From NCBI GenBank assembly GCA_964351855.1, contig CAYGQD010000038.1, positions 1 through 41,436 on the forward strand: a stretch of DNA of 41,436 bases, written 5' to 3'. How positions within the stretch are numbered: position 1 is the first letter of the stretch; every line of letters begins with the position of its first letter. Origin of the DNA: JBCDHN01 sp964351855. GTDB taxonomy: Bacteria > Verrucomicrobiota > Verrucomicrobiia > Verrucomicrobiales > DEV007. The translations under genes and the position numbers were made by a program. Positions 34,024-41,436 of this stretch are shown piece after piece. The notes below the pieces were generated by a model. It saw nothing but the letters and a program-made list of their open reading frames with translations, was not told the DNA's origin and searched no databases.

Positions 34024-35066
34024 TTCGTTCTAAGGCCAAGATCATCGTCGGCGCCAATCTTGATAATGGTAATCAACACCTTCGCGTCTTCGGAGAGGGC
34101 GGCAGAAATCGAAGCGGAAGTGACCGCGCCAGCTGTCTGAGCTCCGTTTACAATGGAGACGTTTGTTAGATGGAAAACGCATCGCTCATTGTTTCCTCCT
34201 GCTTGCTGAATGTCTTCTGCTACAGCGGTCAGCCCGTTGTTGAGATAGAAGAAGTCTTGTGGATTTCGTAGCGCAGTCTTGCTGATGGCCGCATTGACAC
34301 CGATTGTTCCGAGGTAACGCCGGATATTGCGCTGGAACAGACCTGTGCCGTGTTCGCCAACTAGCCCAGCAAGATCAGCTACGGATATTTGGCCGTAAAT
34401 GGTCATCTTTGGCGACGGTGTGCACTGCCAGTTGTCGAGGGTTACATCGACCGCCACCGGACTGAGTTCTTGCTCTTCGAGCAACCAACCGTGGATGACC
34501 TCGAGGCCTGAAGGCTCCCAATCCATCCGCTCCGATATGCGATTCATCTCGCCCTTTAAAGCATTGAGGTCATTGGTGACGTGGGGGCCGACGATGTCGC
34601 CGAGAAAAGTCAAAGCGACATGAATTTTGACGCCGGGAGTATCGAGCGCTAATTCGAGTTCGTCGCTACGGTCGCGAAACGTCTCGCTAAACTCGTCAAA
34701 TCTGCGTGCCTGCAAGGCCCGAATACCGTTGATGGTCTTTAGATTCTCATCTTGGGCAGGTGCGGTCCCAGATGGTTTGTATTTTGCCTGAACGATGACG
34801 AGCCGACTGTGGGTTGATGAAAAGTAAATAGCATCGATGCCGCCGTCATTAGAGCCATCCGTGATTGAATTTGCCGCAGTGGCATCGTCCAAACTCGCAA
34901 GCTTGGCCAATGTGTAAGCAGCTAGGCAGCGCGACAAACGATCTTTGTCGTGGCGTTCTTCGTTCCATCCTTCGCGTCCGGCTTTTTCAACCTTGGGGAC
35001 TAAAGGGAAAAACCGACTCCGCAGTGCCACTTCGATCTGGGTAATTTTCTCTTCGCGTGACGGCAT
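34020..35066 (-). CDS. AIPR-family protein, probably 3'-truncated
   Basis: The 348-residue protein matches the AIPR (abortive infection phage resistance) family. It has DGGIDAIYF (D78) and IVQAKYK (Q93, K95), a restriction-nuclease-like pair in the N-terminal domain. The family core follows: LFQRNIRRYLGTIGVNAAI, FFYLNNGLTAVAEDI and SIVNGAQTAGAV. The end GADDDLGLRTK stops where family members continue into a TN-x-QN-type segment and about 200 more residues. The ATG at 35066 shares a base with the helicase stop (TAATG). A longer frame reaching 35627 is a shadow rich in R, P and H. Truncation is inferred from recalled family length. AIPR proteins block phage by an unknown route. Confidence 0.78.
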   Translation of the reverse strand: MPSREEKITQIEVALRSRFFPLVPKVEKAGREGWNEERHDKDRLSRCLAAYTLAKLASLDDATAANSITDGSNDGGIDAIYFSSTHSRLVIVQAKYKPSGTAPAQDENLKTINGIRALQARRFDEFSETFRDRSDELELALDTPGVKIHVALTFLGDIVGPHVTNDLNALKGEMNRISERMDWEPSGLEVIHGWLLEEQELSPVAVDVTLDNWQCTPSPKMTIYGQISVADLAGLVGEHGTGLFQRNIRRYLGTIGVNAAISKTALRNPQDFFYLNNGLTAVAEDIQQAGGNNERCVFHLTNVSIVNGAQTAGAVTSASISAALSEDAKVLITIIKIGADDDLGLRTK

Positions 35067-37948
35067 TATTTTAGCTTCCAACGGATAGTGAAGAGCGCTT
35101 CCCCGGAAGACTCGGATTTGAGTTTCCCCTCGATCTTTTCGATGAGGCGTTCGCGGTTGTTGTCGATCTCGTCCTGAGCGTCGAAAAGATTGCGGCGGCG
35201 TTCTTTGCGGTGGGATTCGAGGGCTTTGATTTGCTTTTGGCCGGTGAGTTTTTCTTCCAATGTGAGAGCGGCGGAGGCGGCGCGGCGGGCTTCCTTGATC
35301 TGGCGGTCGATTTCCTTGATTTCGCGTTCGAGGCCGACTTTCAGATCGTCGGCCCAGTTGTCGAGCTTGGTGGCTTCGGCTTCGAAGAACTCGGCGTTGC
35401 GCTCGGAGATGTCGCGGCTGATCCGGGCCTGCTCCTTGCGGGCGATTTCGTCGAGGCTGGGTGGCGCGCGTTCGGTGAGGTCGCGGAGATGTTTTCCTGG
35501 GAGCGAGAGGAGGCGGCAGGCGGTTTCTTCGTCGAGAGCTTGTCCTATATCGGTGTGGGCGGCGAGGATGAGGTAGTCTTCGGTCTGATCGAGGGAATGG
35601 ACGGTGAAACGGGAGACGGCGAGCCAACCGGATTGCTCGATGAAGGGTTCGAGGATGGAGACCTTTCCTTCATGTGCCTCGTAGCTGAAGGCGATCTCGG
35701 CGGGAGTGAGCGGGTGTTCCTTCGCGGTGCGGATAACGGCATCGGCCAAGGGATCCCCCAAGCGGTAAGTGTGGGCCTCGCCAGAGCGCCGGGGCAGTTC
35801 GTAGCGGCCTAGTGGAACCTTGTCGGCGATCTCGGGAAAAGGCGTGCTGAGTAGACGGAAGGATCCTTCACCCTGAAACTCGACGTGGCCGTTCAGCTCG
35901 TGTCGCGTGAGGCGGATGAGTTGGCGCTCGAACTGCCCTAGGATGGCCTTGGAGTCCTCGTCGCGGATCTTGAGCTTTTCGCGGACCTCGTCGTCGAAGT
36001 GTTCGAGGAGCTTCTTTCGGGTGGTGGTCATGGCTTCGTTGATCTCGAAGCTCAGTTCCAGTTGCAGGGCGTCGAAGGCTTCTTTGATTTGTTCCGGCTG
36101 ACGGCACTGATGGTAAATGTTGGCTATGCGTTTCTCGAAATCGATGCCGGAACCGATGGCTCCAAGGACTTCGTCGCTGGCTCCAAAAACGCCTTCGAAG
36201 AGGTGGAATTTCTCGGCGAGCAGTTCGTAGACGCGCTGGTCGGCGGCGTTCTTTTTATTGAGGAAGTTGACGACGACGACATCGTGCTTCTGCCCATAAC
36301 GATGGCAGCGGCCGATGCGCTGCTCGACCCGCTGGGGATTCCAGGGGAGGTCGTAGTTGATGACGAGGGAGCAGAATTGAAGGTTGATCCCCTCCGCTCC
36401 GGCCTCGGTGGCGATCATGATGCGGCCTTCGTCGCGGAAGTAGTCAACCAGGGCGGAGCGCATATCGGCGGTGCGGGAGCCGGTAACGCGGTCACTATCC
36501 TTGTTGCGATTTTTCCACGCCTCGTAAATCTCCTTGGAGCGCTCATCGGTATTACTGCCGTTGAAGAGGACGATGCCCTCGCTCCATTCGCTTTCGGAGA
36601 GTAGGCGGAGAAGGTAGTCCTGGGTGCGGCGGGACTCCGTAAAGATGATGGCTTTTTCGGCAGCCTGAAGTCCGGAGACCTTGTCGAAGGCGATCTTGAG
36701 GGCGCGCAGAAGTGCTTGGCCTTTGGCGTTGTTGGTAATGGACACTGCCAGATCGGCAAAAGCTTCGAGTTCGACGATTTCCCCAGCAAGTGCTTCGCGG
36801 TCCGCCTCGGACAGAAGCTCGACGGCCTCATCCTCGCTCCATTCCTCGGCGGTTTCATCGAGGGCCTCGTAGTCCTCGTCCAGTTCTTCCACGAGGGAGA
36901 GATTCTCTTGTTCGGCCAAGACATACTTCAGGCGGCGGGCCATGGTTTGGAGAGCACCGGCAATGGCAAAAGTCGAAGAAGCAAGGAGCTTCCGCAGGAC
37001 CAGAGTCATGAGCGTCCTCTGAGCGGGCGGCAGCGCGAAAAGGTCTTCGCGAATGAGGTAGTCCGAAACAAGTTGGTAAAGCTGATCCTCGGCTTTTTCC
37101 GGGGAAAACTCTTCCACGAGGGCGTGCCTGGCGGTGTAAGGAACGTATTGCGTGACCTGACGGCGAAGAGTCCGGTGACAGAGGGGAGCAAGGCGCGACT
37201 TGAGCGTGTCGAACGTATCGCTTTGGCTGAGATTGGCGAACTGTTGGCGGAAGCTCTTTAGATCCCCGAAAGCATGTTCATCAATGAAGGAAACAAGGCC
37301 ATAAAGTTCGAGGAGGGAGTTTTGCAGTGGAGTCGCGGTGAGGAGCACCTTGGGACGGCCTTCGAGCGCCCGCTTCAAGGTGTTGGCAATGACGTTGCTA
37401 GGCTTGTAAACATTGCGGAGGCGATGGGCTTCGTCGATGACGACAAGATCCCAGGGTGTGGCAACCACGTCATCCGCCTTGTTTCGCGCGAAATGGTAGG
37501 AGCAGATGATGAGGTTTGGCTCGTCGGTCTGAAAGGGATTCGCGCTGCCTGCCTTGATCGCCTGTTTGTAGGAACGTGCTTCAAGAATGGTTGCGGGAAG
37601 AAAGAACTTTTCCGCGAGTTCTTGGTGCCATTGCTTCCTGAGGTTGGAAGGTGTGATGATCAGGATACGCCGCTTCCGCTCAGCCCAGCGCTGCGAGAGA
37701 AGAATCCCAGCTTCGATGGTTTTTCCAAGGCCGACCTCATCAGCGAGGAGTGCGCCGTTGGAGAACGGGGATTTAAACGCAAACAGCGCCGCATCAACCT
37801 GATGGGGATTCAAATCCACCTGAGCACCCGCCACGGCAGCCGCGAGCTTGCCCACGCTGTCAGACGACCAGCGTCGAGTCAGCTCGTGGGCGAGGTATTT
37901 GGCTTGGTGGTGGGTGAGGGACACTTGTTCGAGGGAACGATGATGCAA
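35066..37948 (-). CDS. SNF2-type helicase/ATPase of a defence operon
   Basis: The 960-residue protein has helicase motifs I (DEVGLGKT, 70-77), II (DEAH, 172-175) and III (LLTATPLQN). The second half has AGAEGINLQFCSLVINYDLP, then QRIGRCHRYGQK with the arginine finger. This is the SNF2/HepA-like type with an acidic insert of unusual E/D/A composition near residues 350-395. A coiled coil follows at about 840-930. The family is often found beside methylases in phage-defence loci. It probably translocates along DNA without unwinding. The start is a TTG at 37948 directly after a TAG, and the alternative is a GTG 8 codons later; no ribosome site is clear. It leads the six-gene operon. Confidence 0.85.
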   Translation of the reverse strand: MHHRSLEQVSLTHHQAKYLAHELTRRWSSDSVGKLAAAVAGAQVDLNPHQVDAALFAFKSPFSNGALLADEVGLGKTIEAGILLSQRWAERKRRILIITPSNLRKQWHQELAEKFFLPATILEARSYKQAIKAGSANPFQTDEPNLIICSYHFARNKADDVVATPWDLVVIDEAHRLRNVYKPSNVIANTLKRALEGRPKVLLTATPLQNSLLELYGLVSFIDEHAFGDLKSFRQQFANLSQSDTFDTLKSRLAPLCHRTLRRQVTQYVPYTARHALVEEFSPEKAEDQLYQLVSDYLIREDLFALPPAQRTLMTLVLRKLLASSTFAIAGALQTMARRLKYVLAEQENLSLVEELDEDYEALDETAEEWSEDEAVELLSEADREALAGEIVELEAFADLAVSITNNAKGQALLRALKIAFDKVSGLQAAEKAIIFTESRRTQDYLLRLLSESEWSEGIVLFNGSNTDERSKEIYEAWKNRNKDSDRVTGSRTADMRSALVDYFRDEGRIMIATEAGAEGINLQFCSLVINYDLPWNPQRVEQRIGRCHRYGQKHDVVVVNFLNKKNAADQRVYELLAEKFHLFEGVFGASDEVLGAIGSGIDFEKRIANIYHQCRQPEQIKEAFDALQLELSFEINEAMTTTRKKLLEHFDDEVREKLKIRDEDSKAILGQFERQLIRLTRHELNGHVEFQGEGSFRLLSTPFPEIADKVPLGRYELPRRSGEAHTYRLGDPLADAVIRTAKEHPLTPAEIAFSYEAHEGKVSILEPFIEQSGWLAVSRFTVHSLDQTEDYLILAAHTDIGQALDEETACRLLSLPGKHLRDLTERAPPSLDEIARKEQARISRDISERNAEFFEAEATKLDNWADDLKVGLEREIKEIDRQIKEARRAASAALTLEEKLTGQKQIKALESHRKERRRNLFDAQDEIDNNRERLIEKIEGKLKSESSGEALFTIRWKLK

Positions 37949-38087
37949 CTATGCCGCAATCTTAATGGGCCGTTAGGTGTATGAATATAGCGGCTAGGGG
38001 CGGTGTTGTGGTTGTTTTTTTCATGTAGGTGTAATCGACCCGGCTGAGATTTTTCTTCTCCTTTCACCCGGCAAAGATGTCGGAAAT

Positions 38088-38127
38088 CCAGAATTCGAGG
38101 GTTCTGGACTCCTTCTCGAAAGAAGGA
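38088..38127. other. Two adjacent small hairpins upstream of the defence operon
   Basis: CCAGAA/TTCTGG (38088-38107) and TCCTTCT/AGAAGGA with a CGAA loop (38110-38127) lie back to back, about 140 bases upstream of the helicase start. Either could be a regulatory site or an mRNA structure. The stretch 37949-38087 otherwise shows no clear promoter. Confidence 0.35.
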
Positions 38128-38358
38128 ATCAATTTACGCCTGACTGCCATGGGTTTTGAAAAGATTGCGGCGAACCTAACCGTTTCGTCAAGATTCGTCC
38201 ACCACCTTGATCCGTGAATTTCGCAGATTTTCGCAGAGGATTTCTGGGCGGAAGCGGTGAAAGGTGGACCCGGGACAGAAGTGGCTGTCGGAGGCATTCG
38301 AACGCGGTCGATTCGATGCGCGGTCCTTCGTGCAACTTCGGGTTCCACACCTTCCTTT

Positions 38359-38396
38359 GACACGAATGTTCACGAAGGAAACGAAGGTCACGAATC
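38359..38396. repeat. CACGAA-type short repeat fragment
   Basis: GACACGAATGTTCACGAAGG continues with AACGAAGGTCACGAATC; it is a one-sided repeat in the same style as the CACGAAG arms of the defence island. No gene is present. Confidence 0.5.
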
Positions 38397-38483
38397 GCGC
38401 ACGGGGCGACGTTGAAACCGTGATGGGTCTCCTATCTCGGATGCAGGCGGCTGGAAGCCGCCGCTACGATCGCCAATCTGTGG

Positions 38484-38693
38484 GTGTTGATCGCGTTCCG
38501 GCGCGTGTTGGTCGCAAATCTGAGCGTGTCGATCGCGTTCCGGCGGGTGTTGGTCGCAAATCTGAACGTGTTGATGGTGTTCCGGAGGATGTCGGTCGCA
38601 CATCTGAGGGTGTCGTTCGTGTTCCGGCGCGTGTCCGTTACAAATCTGAACGTGTGGATCGCGTTCCGAAGGGTGCGTGTTCCGCATCAGAAG
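38484..38693. repeat. Five tandem 42-bp repeats (each two diverged 21-bp halves)
   Basis: Units begin at 38484, 38526, 38568, 38610 and 38652, each starting GTGT and including a GTTCCG block; the first four end CATCTGA/AATCTGA-like. A half unit precedes at 38472. Each unit splits into two related 21-base halves (GTGTTGATCGCGTTCCGGCGC and GTGTTGGTCGCAAATCTGAGC), so the basic period is 21. Because 42 is a multiple of 3 all frames are open and give 14-residue peptide repeats (IAFRRVLVANL..., or VDRVPAR... or HPPERDRHAQICD on the other strand). No single frame is convincing as a gene. Confidence 0.85.
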
Positions 38694-38789
38694 GAACCGC
38701 CAGTGAACACACCGCAAGGATTGCCCCGGTGGTTCGCCCGTTCTTTTACCCGATCCGCAGTTGCGGGTGATCGCCACCACCAGTGCACA

Positions 38790-38881
38790 AACACGAATGC
38801 CCGCGAATCACCACGAATTTGCGCGAATCGAAACCGCGACGCACCGGTCCTGCTTCGTGGTCATTCCTGCCAATTCGTGTT
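38790..38881. repeat. 92-bp inverted-repeat element
   Basis: AACACGAAT at 38790-38798 and ATTCGTGTT at 38873-38881 are perfect 9-base arms; CACGAAT/GCGAAT words recur inside. It lies 92 bases before the epimerase ATG. It is of the same general style as the elements at 26.0 and 28.6 kb. Confidence 0.55.
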
Positions 38882-38972
38882 CAAACGCTTCCTCTCCCAC
38901 CCATCAACCGCTGACCCATTCTTCTGCAGTTCCCGATTGCGCCGGGCCTCGACAAACGGACCAATATCAACC

Positions 38973-39875
38973 ATGAACATCCTTGTGACCGGCGGGCTGG
39001 GCTATCTTGGCTCCGAGATTCTGGATCGGGCGGCGTCCTTGAATCCGCAAGGTGGTCTGGTGTCTTTTGGCCGGAATCCCGTTTCGCAGGGCGTCGCGTT
39101 ACCTGCCCCGGCGATCCATGAAGTGGGAAGCATCATGGACGAGGCCGGTTTGGCGGAGCTGCTCGCGCGGCATCAGATCAGTCACATGGTGCACGCGGCG
39201 GGAGCGCGGACCGACGTTTCCAAATCGCACCCGCATCGGGCGGTGGAAACGAATGTGCTGGGAACTCACACGCTGATGCGCGCGGCGAAATCCGCTCCTT
39301 CGCTGAAGGCGGTGGTCTTGCTGAGTACGGCGGCGGTTTATGGGAAGGTGGGGGAACGGATCGACGAGGGCCACCCGATCGCGCCTTCCAACCATTATGC
39401 GGTGACGAAGGCGGCGGCGGAACTGGTGGTGACGGGCTCTGCTGCGGAAGCGGGGATTCGAGCGGTGATCGTGCGCCCTGGTTTTGTGATGGGGCCGTCT
39501 CGTGCCGGTATTGCGCCGCGTTCGCGATTGAATGGAGTGGTTCACCGAAGTCTGAGCGAGGAATCCGTGGATCTGGTATTCGCGGAGATGTTCTACGTTC
39601 ACCTGGTGCAGGAGATCGCGGACAGTATTCTCCGGCTGACGGCAGCAGAGGACGCGGAGGGCATCTTCCATCTGCCGGGCCGATGCGCCACGATGACGGA
39701 GTTTGCGGATGGCCTGGCGAAGGTCGCCAAGGTGCGGGTGGCGAGTTCCGTCGATGAAACGATGCGGTTGCCGGCGAACCTGGACTGCGGCCGGTTCGAA
39801 GAGCGGTTTGGCCCCTCGCAAGGAGCCGATCTGGAAACGATGATCCGCCGGACCTATCGAGGTTTTTCGGCGTGA
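38973..39875 (+). CDS. NAD-dependent epimerase/dehydratase family protein
   Basis: The 300-residue protein is an extended short-chain dehydrogenase. It starts MNILVTGGLGYLGSEILDRA with the TGxxGxxG nucleotide loop. It has HMVHAAGART, the TNVLGTHTLMRAA helix, and LLSTAAVYGK with the serine/threonine of the active site. NHYAVTKAAAEL gives the YxxxK pair, and IVRPGFVMGP follows. It probably acts on a nucleotide sugar or a 3-beta-hydroxy substrate in the cytoplasm; the exact substrate is unknown. The frame is open upstream for 163 codons through the tandem repeats, but the Rossmann start fixes the ATG at 38973. It is convergent with glmM. Confidence 0.87.
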   Translation: MNILVTGGLGYLGSEILDRAASLNPQGGLVSFGRNPVSQGVALPAPAIHEVGSIMDEAGLAELLARHQISHMVHAAGARTDVSKSHPHRAVETNVLGTHTLMRAAKSAPSLKAVVLLSTAAVYGKVGERIDEGHPIAPSNHYAVTKAAAELVVTGSAAEAGIRAVIVRPGFVMGPSRAGIAPRSRLNGVVHRSLSEESVDLVFAEMFYVHLVQEIADSILRLTAAEDAEGIFHLPGRCATMTEFADGLAKVAKVRVASSVDETMRLPANLDCGRFEERFGPSQGADLETMIRRTYRGFSA

Positions 39876-39905
39876 GGTGAGCAAGGGTTTTGACCTACGC
39901 CGTGC

Positions 39906-41297
39906 CTAACCGATTTGCTCCAGAATCGCGGTGGCGATGGTTTCGGCTTGGGCTTCGATGTAGCTGGGGTCTCGGCCTTCGATGAGGAGGCGGATTTTGG
40001 GTTCGGTGCCGGAGTAGCGGAGGAGGACGCGGCCTTCGTTGCCGAGGGTGGCTTCAGTTTCGGCGATGAGCTGGGCGGCGGCGGTTAGCGCTTCGACGGG
40101 AGGTTTGGAGGTGACGGCGAGGTTGCGCTTGGCTTGGGGGAATTTCGTGAGGCACTTGCGGAGCTCACTGAGAGGCTTGCCTTCGGCGACCATGATCTGG
40201 AGGATCTGGACGGCGGCGACGATGCCGTCTCCGGTGGTGGAGCAATCGTGAAAGATGAGGTGGCCGCTTTGCTCACCGCCGAGGTTGAGGTTTCGCTCGC
40301 GCATGGCTTCGATGACGTAGCGGTCCCCTACCCCGGTGCGGATGACTTCCCCACCGAGGGCGGCGAGGGTGTCATTGAGGCCGAAGTTCGACATGATGGT
40401 GGCCACGATGGAGTTTTGCTTCAGGGTGCCGCGCCGGGCCATGGCGGTGGCGGCGATGGCGAGGATTTCGTCACCATCGAGGGGGGAACCGGTTTCGTCA
40501 CAGAGGATGAGTCGATCGGCATCGCCATCGTGGGAGATGCCGACGGCGGCACCGGATTCCCGGACGAGCTGGGCGATGGCGGATTCGTGGGTCGCGCCGC
40601 AATCGGCGTTGATGTTGACGCCGTTGGGCTCGTTGAACCCGATGGTGAGGTCTGCGCCGAGGTGCTCGAGAATGGCGGGGCTGGTGAGGAAGGAGGCTCC
40701 GTTGGCGCAATCGAGCGCGACGTTGACGCCGGTGAGGAATTTGGCGTCGGTGGGGAGATCGCCAATGACTTTGTGGACATACTGATGGACGGCATCGCCC
40801 ATCTGACTGATGCGACCGACCTTGCCGGGCTTGGCTCGGGCGGCCACGTCGATCCGGTCCGAGGCGAGGAGGGATTGCTCAATGGCGAGTTCCTGGGCGT
40901 CGGTGAGTTTATAGCCGTCCGGGCCGAAAAATTTGATCCCGTTATCGTGGAAGGGATTGTGCGAGGCGGAAATGACGACGCCGATGGAGGCTCCAAGGTT
41001 GCGGGTCAAAAAGGCGACCGCAGGAGTGGGGATGACACCGGCCAGTTGCACGTCCACGCCGACGGAGGCCATCCCGGCGGCGAATCCGGCTTCGAGCATT
41101 TCGCCACTGAGCCGGGTGTCGCGACCGATGATGCAGCGCGGCCATTCGGCGGGACCGGAGGAGGGTTGCTGCTGGAGGAGGACGGCGGCGGCGGCTTGGC
41201 CGAGGCGCAAGGCGGTTTCCGGCGTGAGCGGCTCGACATTGGCCATGCCACGGATTCCGTCCGTGCCAAAGAATTGCCGGTTAGGGGAAGAACTCAT
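39906..41297 (-). CDS. glmM: Phosphoglucosamine mutase
   Basis: The 463-residue enzyme converts glucosamine-6-phosphate to glucosamine-1-phosphate, the step before UDP-N-acetylglucosamine, for peptidoglycan and outer-membrane sugars. It starts with FGTDGIRGMAN. The catalytic serine lies in ISASHNP (S112), metal aspartates in DGDADR (257-262), the sugar-binding loop in GEQSGHLIF, and the phosphate-binding loop in RYSGTEPKIR near the C-terminus. Length and motif order are those of GlmM. The serine is phosphorylated in the active form (known for the family). The next genes outside the window are unknown. Confidence 0.95.
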   Translation of the reverse strand: MSSSPNRQFFGTDGIRGMANVEPLTPETALRLGQAAAAVLLQQQPSSGPAEWPRCIIGRDTRLSGEMLEAGFAAGMASVGVDVQLAGVIPTPAVAFLTRNLGASIGVVISASHNPFHDNGIKFFGPDGYKLTDAQELAIEQSLLASDRIDVAARAKPGKVGRISQMGDAVHQYVHKVIGDLPTDAKFLTGVNVALDCANGASFLTSPAILEHLGADLTIGFNEPNGVNINADCGATHESAIAQLVRESGAAVGISHDGDADRLILCDETGSPLDGDEILAIAATAMARRGTLKQNSIVATIMSNFGLNDTLAALGGEVIRTGVGDRYVIEAMRERNLNLGGEQSGHLIFHDCSTTGDGIVAAVQILQIMVAEGKPLSELRKCLTKFPQAKRNLAVTSKPPVEALTAAAQLIAETEATLGNEGRVLLRYSGTEPKIRLLIEGRDPSYIEAQAETIATAILEQIG

Positions 41298-41348
41298 ACA
41301 GAGCTTCCCTAAGCCAGGATCCTAGCAGGTTTCAACTCGCGATTGAGC

Positions 41349-41436
41349 CTACTGCACGAGGGTGCGTTTGCCCAATGTGGGTTCAAGGTTCAGAGAATCG
41401 CTGCGCATTTTTTGGAGATGCGGCGCTTTTTCCAGC
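41349..41436 (-). CDS. 3' end of an unknown gene
   Basis: About 28 codons run from the window edge to a TAG at 41349 on the same strand as glmM, 51 bases upstream of it. The peptide ends LEPTLGKRTLVQ. It is too short to identify. It may be the upstream member of a glmM operon, or chance. Confidence 0.35.
   Translation of the reverse strand, partial: LEKAPHLQKMRSDSLNLEPTLGKRTLVQ

Noticed and set aside
35067..35627. 187-residue N-terminal extension of the AIPR frame
   Set aside because: It runs antiphase through the helicase gene and is R/P/H-rich; the ATG at 35066 gives a natural start with a TAATG overlap.
28861..37948. Class 1 DISARM or BREX system
   Set aside because: An SNF2 helicase and a methylase are present, but no DrmA/B/C, PglZ, BrxC or BrxL-like protein is found.
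38484..38693. Possible CRISPR array
   Set aside because: The units are contiguous with no spacers.
38388..38780. 130-codon minus-strand frame with 14-residue HPPERDRHAQICD-like repeats
   Set aside because: Every frame is open in the 42-bp array because the unit is a multiple of three; there is no start signal or family match.

Overview
The window is one continuous stretch of high-GC bacterial chromosome, densely packed on both strands. Its gene mix is typical of Verrucomicrobiota: a secreted DUF1080 sugar-hydrolase-like protein, a secreted PQQ-type beta-propeller, an SSS-family sodium symporter, a CBS/DRTGG family II pyrophosphatase, and short repeats built on the word CACGAAG. This taxonomic placement is inference; no rRNA or strong marker is present. 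Housekeeping genes include bioD, rpmB, a long-form leuA and glmM.

Layout. 1-11.7 kb is mostly metabolic: a SEC-C/coiled-coil protein cut by the window edge, bioD, a four-CxxC zinc-ribbon protein, a secreted beta-propeller, a DUF1080 protein, a large GT4 glycosyltransferase, an SDR oxidoreductase, a TPR-AAA+ ATPase, an inorganic pyrophosphatase, a small conserved protein and rpmB. At 11.8-13.7 kb lies leuA with an apparent leucine-rich leader peptide upstream, which suggests ribosome-mediated control by leucine. At 14-26 kb are an unknown helical protein, an SSS symporter, a RES/Xre toxin-antitoxin pair in reversed order, an MFS transporter, a patatin-like lipase with a membrane tail, and an RND efflux permease with its lipoprotein adaptor.

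25.9-39 kb is an accessory defence island on the minus strand. Its core is a six-gene string: SNF2-type helicase, AIPR protein, type III-like Mod methylase, GxxExxY protein, RhuM-like protein and type III-like Res. All five junctions are 1- or 4-base stop/start overlaps (TAATG once, ATGA four times). The AIPR gene appears to lack its 3' part and mod its 5' part, which suggests an internal deletion. A type I HsdR remnant, a zeta-type kinase toxin with a small partner, and a helical protein of unknown function follow downstream.

The island is bordered by short repeats. The GxxExxY gene carries 26-bp near-perfect inverted repeats inside its own coding ends. The same ends delimit two non-coding 102-bp elements at 26.0-26.3 kb. 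The gene and the non-coding elements therefore look like members of one repeat family, and this is the most interesting structure in the window. Upstream of the island lies a 1-kb non-coding stretch with five tandem 42-bp repeats and further inverted repeats. The window ends with a NAD-dependent epimerase-like gene, glmM, and the 3' tip of another minus-strand gene.
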